This document shows positions 46,559 to 59,015 of a DNA stretch of 64,000 nucleotides, piece by piece. The position numbers and the translations under genes were made by a program. How positions within the stretch are numbered: position 1 is the first letter of the stretch; each line of letters opens with the position of its first letter. This stretch comes from Filobasidium wieringae (taxonomy: Eukaryota; Basidiomycota; Tremellomycetes; Filobasidiales; Filobasidiaceae), in NCBI GenBank assembly GCA_001600055.1, contig BCIV01000002.1, positions 996,287 through 1,060,286 of the forward strand, written 5' to 3'. The notes under the pieces were generated by a model that saw nothing but the letters and a program-made list of their open reading frames with translations, was not told the DNA's origin and searched no databases.

Positions 46559-48897
46559 TTACTCTCCATCCTTGATCGAGTCCAACGAGACCTGATGCGC
46601 CAATCGGGTATCCTGTGCACTTCCAGGTCGAGGCAACAAAGCCGCGCTGGATTCTCCTCTAGTCCTTCCATAATCTGGCCTCCTCGATCCCCTCTGTATC
46701 GCATACTCATCGGCCTGAAGCGCGAGCTCTCTTCCAGAAACGGGCGGACTCCTCGCTCTTGCAGCTTCTTCTTCGTTTGATCGCTTTGATTCGGCTTCCC
46801 GATGATGCGCGTGTAGACTCATATGAGCCGGTCTCCACAGGTCCAGGGAAGCAGTCCCACGAATCATCTCTCCCGCTCCGACGATCTCCTCATACTGTCC
46901 CAACAGGTTTTCCGAGGCTCTAGATGTAGAAGACGCGTTGGTATCAGACCGTTCCCTGTTCCTCACAGGCGTAGGCAGGTGCATGAACGATTCTCCCAAT
47001 TGATCACTCCTATTCCCATCAGCGCTCCACCTGGGCGTTTCGGCTGGAGTGATTCGATCGAAATCAATCAAGTGTCCTCCGAATCTATCACTCTCAACGC
47101 TTGTACGGGAGACGATGACTTCAGGCGTCCTCAATCCGGCAGGCTGAATGCTTCCGTGACCGTTGGAAGGTCCGTCACGATACTCGGGTAAGAACTCGAA
47201 ATCAGATTGATGAAGCGATTTCGATCTTGAAGGTGGATTCCTTCCTCCCGCAAGCACTCCGAAGGAAGAGTTGGAATGCAAGAAAGGCCTCCTTCCGTGT
47301 TTTTGCATGTGAGCTTGTCGGTAAGCCAAGACAGGTTCGTCCCCTCCAGCCACACCCGAACCTGGGGAATCTGGGTAAGCAGGCGGATACCCAGCCTTGG
47401 TCATCTTGTCCTCCTCATCTGCCAACGCGTCCAAAGCTCCCGACCTCTCCCCAAGCGTGGACATCTCCGGTCCAGAGGCGGGGTCCGTGGCGATTCCTGC
47501 CAAACGAGCGAGTTTGGCTTTCCTTTGCAAGTAAATCCTCATTTGGTAGTAAATGTAGATGGCAGCGATTCCCGTTCCTACCACAGTCAGAAGCATAGTA
47601 GCGATGGATACGGCATGCGTTGTACTGTTTTTCGAGTTGAACGCTGTGCCAAGGTAGACTAGACTCAATTGTTTTCTGCCAATCAAAAGCGCTCGATATA
47701 AGATTCTATTCTTTTGCGAGTAAGGCTCAAGACAACTCACGGTAGAGTCAAGACAGCAGCAGCACAATAAGACCAAAACTTCGCTCCCGCGGAACTCGAT
47801 AAAGCTGTCGTTACATGCCCCGGAATGGCACTAAACCTCAAGACGAGGACGAACCAGAAACTCTTCTCCCTGATCAACTGAGTCAGGGCGGCGTAGTACT
47901 TGTTCTTCCTTTCGAATCTATGACACAAAGATCAAGCTTGGTCAATTTCGGTCGATCACCAAGGCGTTTGGAACGCTCCAACTTACTTGTCCGCTCGAGT
48001 TGTGCATAGAGTGCGGAAAACGAACCAGGTAGCTAATTCGCCCATAAAGGTACCGGCAGCTAAGATCCAGAACCCGATGTTCAGACCCCATAGTACTCCG
48101 ATCAGGATCCCAATGACTTCGTGCCCGACTAACGGAGGGAAGGAGATGATGATCTGCATTCAAAAACGATCAGTTACGAGCGGGAGTCGGATTGTTGACT
48201 AGAGACTCACGAGGATTGCAATAGGAATGAGCTAAGTGAGGTCGAGGGATTCAGCCACTAATCTCGTTCTCCTAGCGTATACTTCACTCACCCAACCGCC
48301 TGGCCAACTTCGGATCTTGTCTCCAGCAGGTTTCATGAATTTCACAATCTGGTCATGATGCGACGATAGGAGAACGGTGATGACTATTACTACGACCAGT
48401 AAAGCATACCATTCTGGATACCAGAACCGAATCAACTTCTGCCGAACTTCACTTCACGAGCAGGGGGTAAACGACTCACTCCACAGATAACGTTGTACCA
48501 GTGTTCGAGCAAAGTCACGATAACTCATCGTCTTCAACAACTTGATCAGAGCAAAGTAATCGTTTTTGGCCATCTTGATGATATTGGTCTGTTCTTCCTC
48601 CTCGTCTACAGGTTGTGGAGTCGTAGAGTCATCGACGATATCTCCATTTTCCGCTCCCGACAACGAGTTTCTCCGGCTCAGAGTGGGGACCTCTTCGTGT
48701 AGGGTGTCCTCAAAATGCGCATCTTTACCAGCTTTACTAGTGAAGGATGGAGGTGGACCTAAAGAAGAACTGTAACTGGCAGATGGCAGGTGACCCATAC
48801 GCATGGCAGGAGCTTCGAGATTAGGTGGCAGAGGAGGATCGGAGTAGCGAGCTTTTTTACGAGCCGCGAATGGGTTTCTTATAGGTATCTGACGCAT
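46559..48897 (-). CDS. Tvp38/DedA-family Golgi membrane protein
   Basis: This is a TMEM64/Tvp38-type protein of the VTT (DedA) superfamily, thought to act in lipid scrambling or membrane traffic at the Golgi. An N-terminal cytosolic stretch of about 140 residues is Ser-rich and acidic. The core has IRFWYPEWYALLVVVIVITV, then the signature FPPLVGHEVIGILIGVLWG, ILAAGTFMGELATWFVFR and LRFSAIPGHVTTALSSSAG, and one more hydrophobic pair. The C-terminal tail of about 330 residues is disordered, with many SRTS and RSxS sites, ending DSIKDGE. It has about six exons. The core is normal in length; the two long tails make it larger than yeast Tvp38. Confidence 0.9.
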
Positions 48898-49362
48898 TCT
48901 GGTCGGTGTATTATGAAGGGTATATTGACCGGCTGTGTCAAGAGTAGAGACACTTAGCGATGCTGTGAGGCGGCATATGGATCATATGGACTTGTGAGAG
49001 AACGGACAGAGGATAGGAAGGGAGGGTCAACGGTGGAGGGAGGGATGCATGGAGAGGAGACGGATGCAAATCAACGTTGAGCTCGACCTCGAGGCGATGC
49101 ACGATCGTTCGGCTCGGCATTTTATCTTTACGTGACGTGATTCCGTGCGACCAGACCGAGACCGAGACAAGGTTCATCGCATCCAATCAGCGATCAATCG
49201 TTGATCAACAGGACACAGCTGCAACGGTTAGGAGTGCCAGAGGTGAAGGCTACATCGTAGGATACAGTAGACAGGGCACAGGCCATACAGGGACACGGAC
49301 ACTACATGGAAAAAGACAGATACATTCGCAGTCAACTAATTCTCTTGGCGCCTTACGAACGA
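48898..49362. promoter_or_regulatory. Tvp38 gene 5' flank
   Basis: The 465-bp interval is bounded by the Tvp38 start and the lipase stop, both on the minus strand. GGAGG-rich and GAGAC-rich stretches are present but no TATA box. Frames crossing it are short and unrecognised. Confidence 0.4.
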
Positions 49363-51061
49363 ATCCTATCATCATCCTTCAGACATCTCAGCCGATCCAC
49401 TTCCTCCCATACCATCGGTTGTCCCTTCTCTTTTCCAGTCAAAGTCAATCTGTTCCATAATCCCGCTCCGATCCGTTTATGAGCCTCAGCTGATGGATGG
49501 AAACAGTCGATTGGCGAGAGAGCGATCGTAGGGAAATCTGCCAGAGCCAGGAAAGTACCCGGTTGCCTATGAGTATTGAAACCATCTTCCAGATGAGCTG
49601 GGATGAAGATCTGGGTGTCTGGACAAGAACGACGTACCAGACAATCATGAATCCTGCCCTCTTCTCCGCATTCAGATCATCCACGACTTCCTTCAACGCA
49701 GCATTATACTCTTCCCCTAACGCGTCCATCTTCCGTCTCACAGCGTCCCCTAAAGGTCCCGGCGCCCAAGCACATTGACATTCGATTGGCAGCGTTGGGA
49801 AGATGGGGGGCAACCTTAATGGAGTGCAGGTCGGTTCTTCCCGTGAGAGGTTGTAGATTGCTGAGACTTGGAACAGACCGACTGTAACTAGGGAGTCAGC
49901 CGAGTTTACTTTGAGCAACTGCTTTTAGGGCTCACCGAGATCGACGATCAGATTGGCTATTGCGTTGCATCTCCAGTTGATCAGTATCCAGGTCCTTGCT
50001 CCCTTCTTTCCACCGAATTGACTCACGTATATTGTCCCTAGCCAAGGTCAACGCCTCTTTCACGTCCCCCGCAAACTTCTGGGGACTACCTGCTCCTCCG
50101 ATCGATCCGTTTCCAGCCAAGCAATAATCGCACTGTCCCGTATGATCGATCAAGCCTAATCACGGGAAGAAAGGTGGAATGGATAGAAGACGTACGACAT
50201 CGTTCGCTCCTATGCTGAGAGTCATTAATTTCCATTCTTGAGGTTTCACATTAAGCTGATCAATCCCGGGTAAAAGATAGCCTATCCACGCCTGGTTATT
50301 GGTATTGTGCTTCTTAATGGGACGGACCAGTGGAAATGCTCACTAGTCACTTGATTGGCCAAGTCTTTTGCTTTAGCTCCGGAAACCGCGGCATTGAGTC
50401 CGTCATTGTCAGGGGTGTGTCCTAGATTAGAAAGTCCACCTGTAACGAAGCGGAAAGCATGAACACAGGTTGAGAGGTAGGGTAGCATGTCAACCTACCG
50501 AAGATCCCAGGTCGATGATGACCATGGCTCTGGCCCTTGAGATCTTTATTGTAGTTCCTGATAGACTGTTATAGCGAGGGGTGTCAATCTTTACGGCTCA
50601 TCTACCTTATTTCGGGACCATCGAATTTACCCCGGCAAGCGTGACCGATCCAACATCTCCTCCAGTAGAAAAACTTCTTCCTCTATATTCTTGAAACCCG
50701 GAGAAACCGGGTAACATGAAAGTCTTCTCCTTTTCGTGGTGTCCCGAGACGAGGTGAACGTCATCGGGATCTGCCGGTCTAGCAAATAGGCCGGCGGTGA
50801 TGCTATCCCCTAGAGCCATGATTACGGAGATCTCGTCTGGTCGTCTGCGAAGATCATTGAGTCGACAATCGATCGCATCGAAGAAGCCAGCCTCTATTCT
50901 TACAGGTCATCGACACTAGAAGCCGGAGCCTTATGGGACAATTCGGGACATCGGTCCAAGGAAGAAACACAATCGTTCCTCCAGTCTGTACGGACGGCAG
51001 GTAAAGCCAAGATCGAAGTAAGGCAGCCAAGGCCGCTGACTAAGGGTAAAGCTATTCTCAT
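49363..51061 (-). CDS. Secreted GDSL (SGNH) lipase, phospholipase B1-like
   Basis: The start at 51061 encodes a signal peptide (MRIALPLVSGLGCLTSILA) and a short Cys-containing pro-region. It splices to RPDEISVIMALGDSITAG, the block I motif holding the catalytic Ser. Block III is MTLSIGANDV and block V is SPIDCFHPSAEAHKRIGAGLW, with catalytic Asp and His. Cysteines (CDYCLAG, CQCAWAPG, and CT in the EEPTCTPL segment) suggest disulfides. The architecture is that of the fungal/animal phospholipase B1-like GDSL family, acting on phospholipids or lysophospholipids outside the cell or in the vacuole (inferred). Several small exons separate the blocks. The protein ends DDDRIRS at 49363, with no GPI-type tail. 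Confidence 0.9.
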
Positions 51062-51600
51062 GATGTTGAGTATATTGATTCACTAGCGAGCCGTTGATGG
51101 CAAATGAAAGCTTTCGAGAAGCTGAGAGATATATGAAAGCTGGTCGTTCCAGCCACAATGTGATCGGCGATCGTGCGGATGCAAATGAGGGTCCGTACGT
51201 TATCCCCAAGGTCCCGTTTCACTTCGCACAGATGTTTGCTATCTGAGATCTCTTACTTCGGAATGCGCACGGCCAATCGCTTCAAGCCTCGGGCACCCAG
51301 GTGTCCATCTAGGTAGCGATCTTATGGCCTTCGAGAGCTCAGTAGTGCGGTGGATGATATGTTCAATCGCGAGTACATTTCTTACATGAAGTGGCATGAA
51401 ACGTATCGGCTTCCTTTCGGTGTGAGACCCTTTTTTGTGTGTTTCAAGGCCAACACCTGGTTCATCTTGGTGCATACTACCTATACATGCATGAAATCAA
51501 TTTCTTCCCTCCTCATACCCATCTGCTCTTCACTCGGTAGCCCCTCTTCATCTCATCCTATTCCACAAGCCCAGACCCTCTCCCTGAACCCATATCCAGA
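51062..51600. promoter_or_regulatory. Divergent promoter, GDSL lipase / GPI-type protein
   Basis: Some 539 bp lie between the two start codons, both of genes with signal peptides. The leader before the plus-strand ATG is pyrimidine-rich, with ACATACATGC-like short repeats. No clear TATA box or additional gene was identified. Confidence 0.45.
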
Positions 51601-52626
51601 ATGAGATCGGCTCTATCACATCTCCTCGCGCCCCTTTTCATCCTCGCCATCGTTAAAGCTCAACCGACCGTTCCCTCTCGTACCACCCACTCCAACCCAG
51701 CTCGAACTCAAGATCCTACATTGAGCGCTGTACCGGTTGACTTGGAGAGAAGATGCGAAGGGAACGAATCGTGTGCTAGTATCACCGCTGGGCCTGAAGT
51801 TCCTATTGCCGTGACTACTACTATGATGTGAGTCGACCGTCGTTCATTCGAAATGAGAAAGGTTTATTGTACTGATCAATGTGAGCGGAAAAACGTCAGG
51901 TCCACTGTGCTTGTTCCTTGCACGACAACGACTACGGTGATCGATTCCCAGACCTCTACTTTGACCATCTATTCCAGTCTAGTTCAAACTCAAACGGTTT
52001 CGGTCAAGGGAGCGTCGACGGTGACCGTTTGGCTGATCACCCCTGCGCCGTCTATCGTCGCTTCGACGTACATGACACAAGACGTGTTCACGTTCACCAA
52101 GGATCGAACGGAAGTTAGTTTCTGGACGAGCACCGCACCGGTCCAAACGGTAGTCAGTACTATCGATGGGGGAGAGACCAGTTGGACCGTCACGGGTGAA
52201 CAGAGCGCGGTTCAATCGGTACCGACGAGCACTGCTCAAGCGGTTCCTCCTCCCGTTATCGCTACTCCTGCTGCTGCTCCCGCTTGGACCCCGACGACCG
52301 CTGCGGGAGGAGTGGGGACGAGTTGGACACCTCTTCCCGCTCCCTCCATCACTTCCTCGACCCCCATAGGTATCGCTCCTGGAGCGTTTGGGACGTTGAC
52401 AGGGACTACTCCGTTCGGAGGTGTTTCGCCGAATGGGACTGGAGTGGTCATGGCGACCGGATCTACGGGGCCGAGTGGAAAGGTCTCGGTGACGGGTACA
52501 GTGTATGCTACCCAAGGATCGCCTTTCGTCTCCAAGGCAGAGAGGATGGTCGATTTCGAACTACAGTTGAAGGTGCAAGTCGGAGTGTTGGGTGGGATGG
52601 CGACCTTAGCTTTGTTTGTTTGGTAG
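51601..52626 (+). CDS. Ser/Thr-rich GPI-type cell-surface protein
   Basis: This is a 317-aa protein from two exons (51601-51827, 51900-52626). A signal peptide covers about 20 residues (MRSALSHLLAPLFILAIVKA). The mature part is very rich in Thr, Ser, Val, Pro and Ala, with TTTTT and TSTL clusters and a Pro/Ala-rich middle, typical of an O-mannosylated wall protein. A hydrophobic C-terminus (VQVGVLGGMATLALFVW), preceded by a small-residue region, fits a GPI-anchor addition signal. No catalytic domain is visible. Thr/Val/Ser strand-like repeats resemble those of fungal wall adhesin stalks, but no adhesion domain is present. Confidence 0.78.
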
Positions 52627-52930
52627 AAAGGCAATGAACATTTGATGATCGAGAGATGAAACGCGCGTGGATCGGGATGGAAGGATGCAGCTATTTTACG
52701 AGGTTCCGGCCTGTAAGCGGCGATGACATCATCGATGATCACCTGTCATAACGTAATTTCTCTTTGGCTCGATAAAGATCTGAGCACTAAAACGTGAGCG
52801 TACGTCGTTCCAATTTGCTCAGCCTTTATCATCAGAAACTCGCAACTCGGCTCGTATCCTTCACTCATCACTCACCTCGCATCTCCTACCACCCCATACA
52901 CACACATACACTCTCTTCTCAACCATCACC
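52627..52930. promoter_or_regulatory. Promoter and leader of the Sfk1-like gene
   Basis: It contains GATGACATCATCGATGATCA near 52720, an overlapping ATGA/TCAT inverted repeat that could bind a bZIP-type factor. A CAC/CT-rich leader ends ACCATCACCATGG at the start codon. The bZIP idea is inference. Confidence 0.4.
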
Positions 52931-54470
52931 ATGGGGAAAATGGAAAACCGCAAAAGCAACCTCCTCTTCAACAAGGAGAAACGTCAAGCCGTCATCGCCG
53001 ATTCAAAAGCAAAACCTTACTACCTGAACCAGCGTACCCTCTTCTCCCACTTCTTCTTCGGTCCCTATGTCCTTTTCCCTATCATCTCGGGATTGACTTG
53101 GTTGGGAGGCCTGCTCGCTTTGATCGCCATCTGGGTCAAACAGGGAAAACCCAGGTATAAGAGTGACGAGGCTACCGTCGTTTTCGTCTCTGATGGTGCG
53201 TATTTTCGCAATCTGTTCCCAATTGACTAGGGACTAACCATAGCTCTATCTTGTACACAGTTGGAGCTGCCAACCACACCCTCTTCATCTGTATCACAGC
53301 AGTGACCGCCGGGTTCTACATCCTCTCCCTCTTCGCCGAGCGTTGGTTGAGGCACGTCGATCGTCTTCCCGAGGACGTCAGGAAGAGAGAGCGGATCTTT
53401 GACTGGCTGGCCATCTTCTTTGGAACTCTGGGTGGGATCGGGTTGATTCTCTTGGGTGCTGTAAGTTGCGCTATGACGGCAAATTGGAGAGAGCGGCGGG
53501 ACTTACTTTTCCGTTTGGATACAGTTCGATGCGTTCAACCACTCTACGATCCATTGGTCGATGACTGTCGTTTTCATCCTTGGTGTCGCCATCTCCGCCA
53601 TCTTCCAATCGCTCGAAATCGTAAGTCTCCACACCTTTTCATTACTGCGACGCATTCATCTGATCTTCCTTTATCATCCAGTTCGCCTTGAAAAAGGACC
53701 ACCCCGATCGATCCCACTTGCGTCGAAGTGCCATTGTCAAGCTCTTTGTCGTTACCACCGCCATCGCCGCTGCCATCGCTTTCGCCGCTCTTTACGGAAC
53801 TTGTAAAGGAGACGCGTACACTTCCAGGTGTAACAAGATCACCAGTGGAGCTGCCGGAGTCGAATGGGGAGTCGCGTTCTGGTTGACCTTTTACATCTTG
53901 TCCTTGGCTTTGGATCGTGAGTTTATGCCTGGAAAGACGCGCTGCGAATATAGACTGATGTTCATGTTCAAATCTACAGTCTGGCCAGCTGGGAAGACTT
54001 CTCCTCGTTACCTCAGGCGATTGGCCAAGTGGCAGGAGAAGAACGAGCCTCACAACTTGGAGCACGACTTTACTGGACGTAACGCTTTCGCCGCCGCCCC
54101 TTCGACTTGGCAAGGAGCAGACGGACGTGCTCTTCCTGAAGAAGCTCCCGTTGTCGACGCTTACCCTGCTCCTACTTCCACCTACCCGGCTCCTAACAAC
54201 ACTTACTCAGCTCCTACCACCGCTTACCCCGAGCACAGGATGGATTCTTACCAGTCGACTCCTTCTCATATGAGCAATGACGGTTACCAGCCACCCGCCA
54301 CTAGTTACCCCGGATCCGCCGCTCCCTCGTACCCACCAAACGACCCAAGGAGTGCCGCCCCTTTGCCTTTGGCAGCGACAAACTACGACGGATACCACAG
54401 CGCAAGGCCTAGCACCACCTACGGAAGCGAGGCTGGATTGGTCAGGAACCAGGTCGGAAACGCTTACTAG
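52931..54470 (+). CDS. Sfk1/DRAM/Frag1-family membrane protein
   Basis: This is a 428-aa protein from five exons (52931-53195, 53261-53460, 53525-53620, 53682-53916, 53980-54470), closing exactly. Six hydrophobic segments appear in the family order. The first loop has a conserved V-G-A-A-N-H. The diagnostic FDAFNHSTIHWSMTVVFILG opens helix 4. YGTCKG...TSRCN may form a lumenal disulfide, and WGVAFWLTFYILSLALD is helix 6. Yeast Sfk1 helps maintain PI4P signalling and phospholipid asymmetry at the plasma membrane; the same role is plausible. The tail of about 150 residues is a Tyr/Pro/Ser-rich repeat (YPAPTSTYPAPNNTYSAPTT), probably cytosolic. Confidence 0.88.
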
Positions 54471-56077
54471 GCGAATCGAACGAAGCGATGAGATGAGAGG
54501 CGAAGAGGAAACCCCCCCTTTTATAATGCATTCTGAGAGGATCCGAGATTACATGTAGCCTTAGTAGAGAGAATCGGTTTTTGTTATGTATCCAATCGCT
54601 GTGATAGGGCGAACCGACTATTAATATTATATACACGAATATACTTGCGACTTTGGCATTGAACTCCTGCGAGAACTCGGTCGCAACCGCAACGAATTCG
54701 TAAAACAATAAGGATTGCAATACGGCACGACGGCTGGAGGAATTATTCCCATGCGCAGCCTGCGCTTGTCAGGAGTTGTCAAGCACAGAGAGCTACGAAT
54801 GTATTCAGGCAAATACCTGTTCTATACACACTGATTCTTCGAAATCACAACGCCTGGCTCGCGGAGTAAAGATAAAGCTCAACCGGAGGCAACGGCGAAC
54901 CGAACACTGTTCAACAGCTAACAACCACATGATGTAAGGCGCTATCATTTTACCATCGAACAACAGTACCAACAACAACAATTACCAGCATAGGCATTGT
55001 GACATAGGACATAGGTACTCATGAATATGTCTGCAATGATCGTGTTGAACCCATGAAGAGCCAACAGAGTAAAGCAACAGTTGCCAACAGAGTTTGAAAC
55101 AAGTAAAAAGAGTGAACATGTTGCAACAAGAGTGATGACAAGAGTGAACATATTGCGGTAGTGGTGATAGTTGGTAGTGTTGGTGGCACTGATTGGTGGT
55201 TGCTTAGTGGCGTAGTGGTTGGAAGTGGTTGGTGATAGTAGCTTAGTGAATCAGCAAGGGAGTGAATTGGAAGAAAGCGAAAGTATGTATCAATCATCAG
55301 GCCTGCAGGGTCACGAGATGCACGAAATGTGATAACACGCTCGCTTAGAAACCATTGCTCATGTAAGACGACTTGATATATGATTTTGGAGATTCCAAGG
55401 CTCCTTGGTAAATTTTGTCGAACAGTCCCTATGCCACTACGATGAAGCTGTGCTCTAATGCTCTTCGCCGGATACATATGTACCTATCATCTGCTCGTGT
55501 ACGTTCTGTCAATTGTTATCATGCCTATCAATTATAAGTGAGTGTCCACACCACAAAATGTCAGAAGTGCCGTAGACGTTCATCATGTCATGCCTAGGCA
55601 GCAAATATCGTGTTGAGCATGCTGGTTCTCAACTACCAAACGGGAAATCCTAACGTTCTTGTTGTTTCGGTACATCCGAGGATGATGTAGTCGTTACATG
55701 CCAAGAGAGGACGAGGATCGCCGCGCCCAATCGTGATAAGCGCGCGCTAAGGAGGTAAGAGCAAAACCCCCCGCGCCACCCTGAGCTCGAAGTTTCAGTT
55801 GCTTGGCTTCCGATTTTATCATCGTTTATTGTGGAGAGCATTGTCGAGAGATGACTTGCCAAGTCGCTTAGGGATTTGCCGCAAAGTGCTCCGCACTCTC
55901 CGCAACGGTTCCCCTCCTTGTCCGAAGCAGGTGAGACAATTGCGGAAGTGAAGCAGACGGAGGCTTGGCCTCCACTGCCTCACAGTGATATATAAGGCGA
56001 TGGGTACAGACGCGTGAATACAGCTCAGATCCTGGTCAGATATTGGAACCTACGTCAACTGTTTTGCTTTTCACAAG
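54471..56077. other. 1.6-kb spacer with low-complexity tract and TATA promoter
   Basis: 54471-54930 is 3' flank. 54950-55260 is a low-complexity tract: CAACAA/ACAAGAGTGA units, then TGGTGGTTG/GTAGTGG units. From 55860 the sequence is a promoter for the transporter at 56078, with three CCGCA elements at about 55870-55905, an inverted repeat GGAGGC-TTG-GCCTCC near 55961-55975, and TATATAA at 55989-55995. No credible gene was found; the longest minus-strand frame (55019-55477) has no domain. Confidence 0.5.
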
Positions 56078-58872
56078 ATGCCTTTAGAAAAGAAAGAAAC
56101 CAAATACGATCTTCACCACAGTGAAGATCGCTCTGATACCGATATCAGCGGACCCATAATTCAAGATGCAGTCACTCAGCCAGGAGTTGTTAATCCCCTG
56201 CAAGTAAGCACGACGGTTCCAGAAAGTCTTGCATGGTATGCTTAGCTTCATTCCGGTCGCTGTACAGGCTTTGACTCCAACACAATTATCTGCGGACGTG
56301 GACGATTTTGTTGCGGAGTACGGCTTGACGGAGCATCGAGAGATCTTCCAGAAAGGTGCTCTTGTTGCGCGCCATGCGAATGGTACAGAAACGCTTGGTG
56401 CTCTCAATGATGAAGAGAAGGAGGCACTGATCTACGAAACTAATCACAAGTATGTACAAAATTATGTGAATGGAAATCAGCGTCCATCGATTGACTGCGC
56501 CACTCAGATGGGCGGGAAGTTTTGCCCTGTATTTCACTGTTTTCATCTGCGCTACTGGCGCAGCCACTCAAGGTTGGGATCAGACGGGTTCGAATGTGAG
56601 TAGTGTTTAAATAGTGTAGACGTACGAACTAAGCTAAAGCGTCAAACACTGTCAGGGAGCCAATCTAAGTTTCCCCCAGGAATTCGGGATTGGTGCTCAA
56701 TATGTGGGAGGAGTTATCAGAAAACTAATTATGAAACAGGTTTGACCTATTTTTCATCATTTTAGGGCGAACCTAACGGAGAAAGAGACGAATGGTTCGT
56801 CGGTCTAGTCAATTCCGGTCCCTACTTGGCTGCTGGTCTCATGTAAGTTTGGCAATGTGCCTCGAAGATAAGAAACTCAGAGTTTTGTCGTGCTACAGAG
56901 GTTGTTGGCTGTCCGATCCGTTGAACCATTACTTCGGGCGACGTGGAGAGATTTTTATCACTGGTATCCTGCTCATCGCAACGCCAATCGCCTCCGCCGT
57001 GACACAGTCATGGTGGCAATTGTTTATCGTACGGTTGATCATGGGTAAGCCTGCTTGTACACCTTATGACTAGGTGTCTGCAGATACCAAAGTGAATACG
57101 CGAGATAACTAACATTCGGAACATCTTGACAGGTGTTGCTTTCGGTGCTAAGAACGCTACAGTCCCTGTATTCAGCGCAGAGGTGGCCCCGACACGGATT
57201 CGAGGGGCGCTTGTAATGGGATGGCAGGTAAGTAGTATAGAGATATAGAAGGATGAGGTTTGAGAGTAACTAACCGAGTACGAGTAAACAGTTGTGGGTT
57301 TGCTTTGGAATCTTTCTGGTAAGTTCAGGTTGAATAGGTCATGTATGTTACGATGACTCTGAACCCCTTCGACATACAGGGTTTTGCTGCCAACGTTGTG
57401 GTTAAGGACATACCTCGAATTGCTTGGAGACTTCAGCTTGGATCGGCCTTCATCCCAGCAGTACCGCTTGTTCTCGGTATCTACGTAGGTACATTCCTGG
57501 CAGATAAGCCGCGCGATGACCCAGAATTGATCTCGCGCCATGCCTCGTTACAAGTTCTGCCCGGAGAGCCCCAAATGGCTCATGAAAAAGGGTCGATACT
57601 CTGAAGCCTTCAACTCCTACCGCAAACTGAGAAAGCATCCTATCCAGGCCGCTAGGGATATGTATTACTCGCACGTGCTCTTCATGGAAGAAAAAGCCAT
57701 GGCCGCTGGCACAACTTACTGGTCACGAAACGTCAATTGCTGGAAAGTTCCCCGTCTTCGCCGATCCTCCCTCGCCGCTTGTACTGTAATGCTGGCTCAA
57801 CAGCTTTGTGGTAAGTGAACTGAATACGTGATGCGACTCTTCAAAGTCGGTCGGCAAATCAACAGTATCATCAATAACTGATGTGAATCTGGGTTGGATT
57901 TCTGTCCCCCTTTGTTTCTTTCGCTTCTTTTGCGTTCACCAGGCATCAACATCATATCCTTCTACAGCTCGACCATCTTTAGACAAAGCGGATATACTGT
58001 AGATCAATCCCTCTACGCATCGCTCGGATTTGGAGCCGTGAATTTCGTCTTCGCAATCCCTGCATTATGGTTGGTGAGTGATGTTCAAGCTGAAATCTAT
58101 GGCAATGTATTTATCTGCCTTCGTAGATCGACGGGTTTGGTCGTCGATCATTGCTTCTCTCAACCTTCCCTCTGATGATTACTTTCCTGGTAATCACGGG
58201 TTGCTGCTTCTTGATTCCCGAGAGCGCCGGTGACGGTCGACTGGGAGCCATCGCAACCTTCATCTACCTCTTCACAGCTTCATACAGTGTGGGAGAAGGG
58301 CCTTGCGCGTAGGTCACAGAAAACTTGCTGCAAGGTGCAGACTCTGACTAACTCATCTATTTGCTTCTTCAGATTTGCCTATTCGGCAGAAGTCGCTGAT
58401 ACTGTGCATCGTGAGGCTGCTATGAGTCAGGTGAGAAGGATGGGACCAAGACAATGATCGGCGATCGACTGGCTGATGTCTCGTCAATTCACCGAACAGG
58501 CCGTGTCCGTCAACAACTTCTTTGCCGGAGTACTTGGTTTGACTTTCCCTAGTCTTCTGCGAGCCATGGGACAGACTGGAGCCTGTAAGCACGATTGATA
58601 AGGCTTCCGTAGCGCTTGAGACGGGTTTTGATGCCTTTTCTACAGTCTGCTTCTATGCGGGACTTTCGGCTCTAGGGATGTTCCTGATCTGGCTATTTGT
58701 CCGAGAGTCAAGGTTACTTTCGCTGGAAGAGCTCGATCAGGTCTTCGCTGTCCCCACAGGAACGTATATCAAATACCAGATCAAGATTATCAAGCGGTTC
58801 ATCGCGAGGGACAAGACTCCCCTCGAACCTCTTATGGGTACGCATTGCGTGGAGAAGACCGTCTATCCTTGA
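56078..58872 (+). CDS. MFS sugar/polyol transporter (sugar porter family)
   Basis: This is a twelve-helix transporter with about ten exons. After a 100-residue polar N-terminus, helix 1 reads [27 protein letters not shown]. Sugar-porter signatures follow: [11 protein letters not shown] after helix 2, [31 protein letters not shown] in the central loop, [17 protein letters not shown] in helix 7 and IDGFGRR. The C-terminal cytosolic part has [22 protein letters not shown]. The pattern matches fungal myo-inositol or hexose permeases of the Itr type; the substrate is not determined. The end is taken at the stop 58872. A downstream antisense-open stretch was rejected as its tail, since the MAPEG gene occupies it. 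Confidence 0.9.
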
Positions 58873-59015
58873 ACTGGACCTATAATCATCCTGGTAATCC
58901 ATACTCTCTCGTACGGACTTGATTCTTGTTTCAACACTGTAAGATTAGGTCTCCCGCCTGATTCACCAGAAAATCATGTATACCATCGGAGTATGTGTTG
59001 CGATTCTGTAGCTAT

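Noticed and set aside
49077..49460. 127-codon plus-strand frame across the Tvp38-lipase spacer
   Set aside because: It runs antisense into the lipase 3' end, has no recognisable domain and no plausible promoter.
56580..56605. TGGGTTCGAAT-like string resembling a tRNA B box
   Set aside because: GGGTTCGAATG lies in the transporter exon that reads WDQTGSN, with no A box at the right distance and no cloverleaf.
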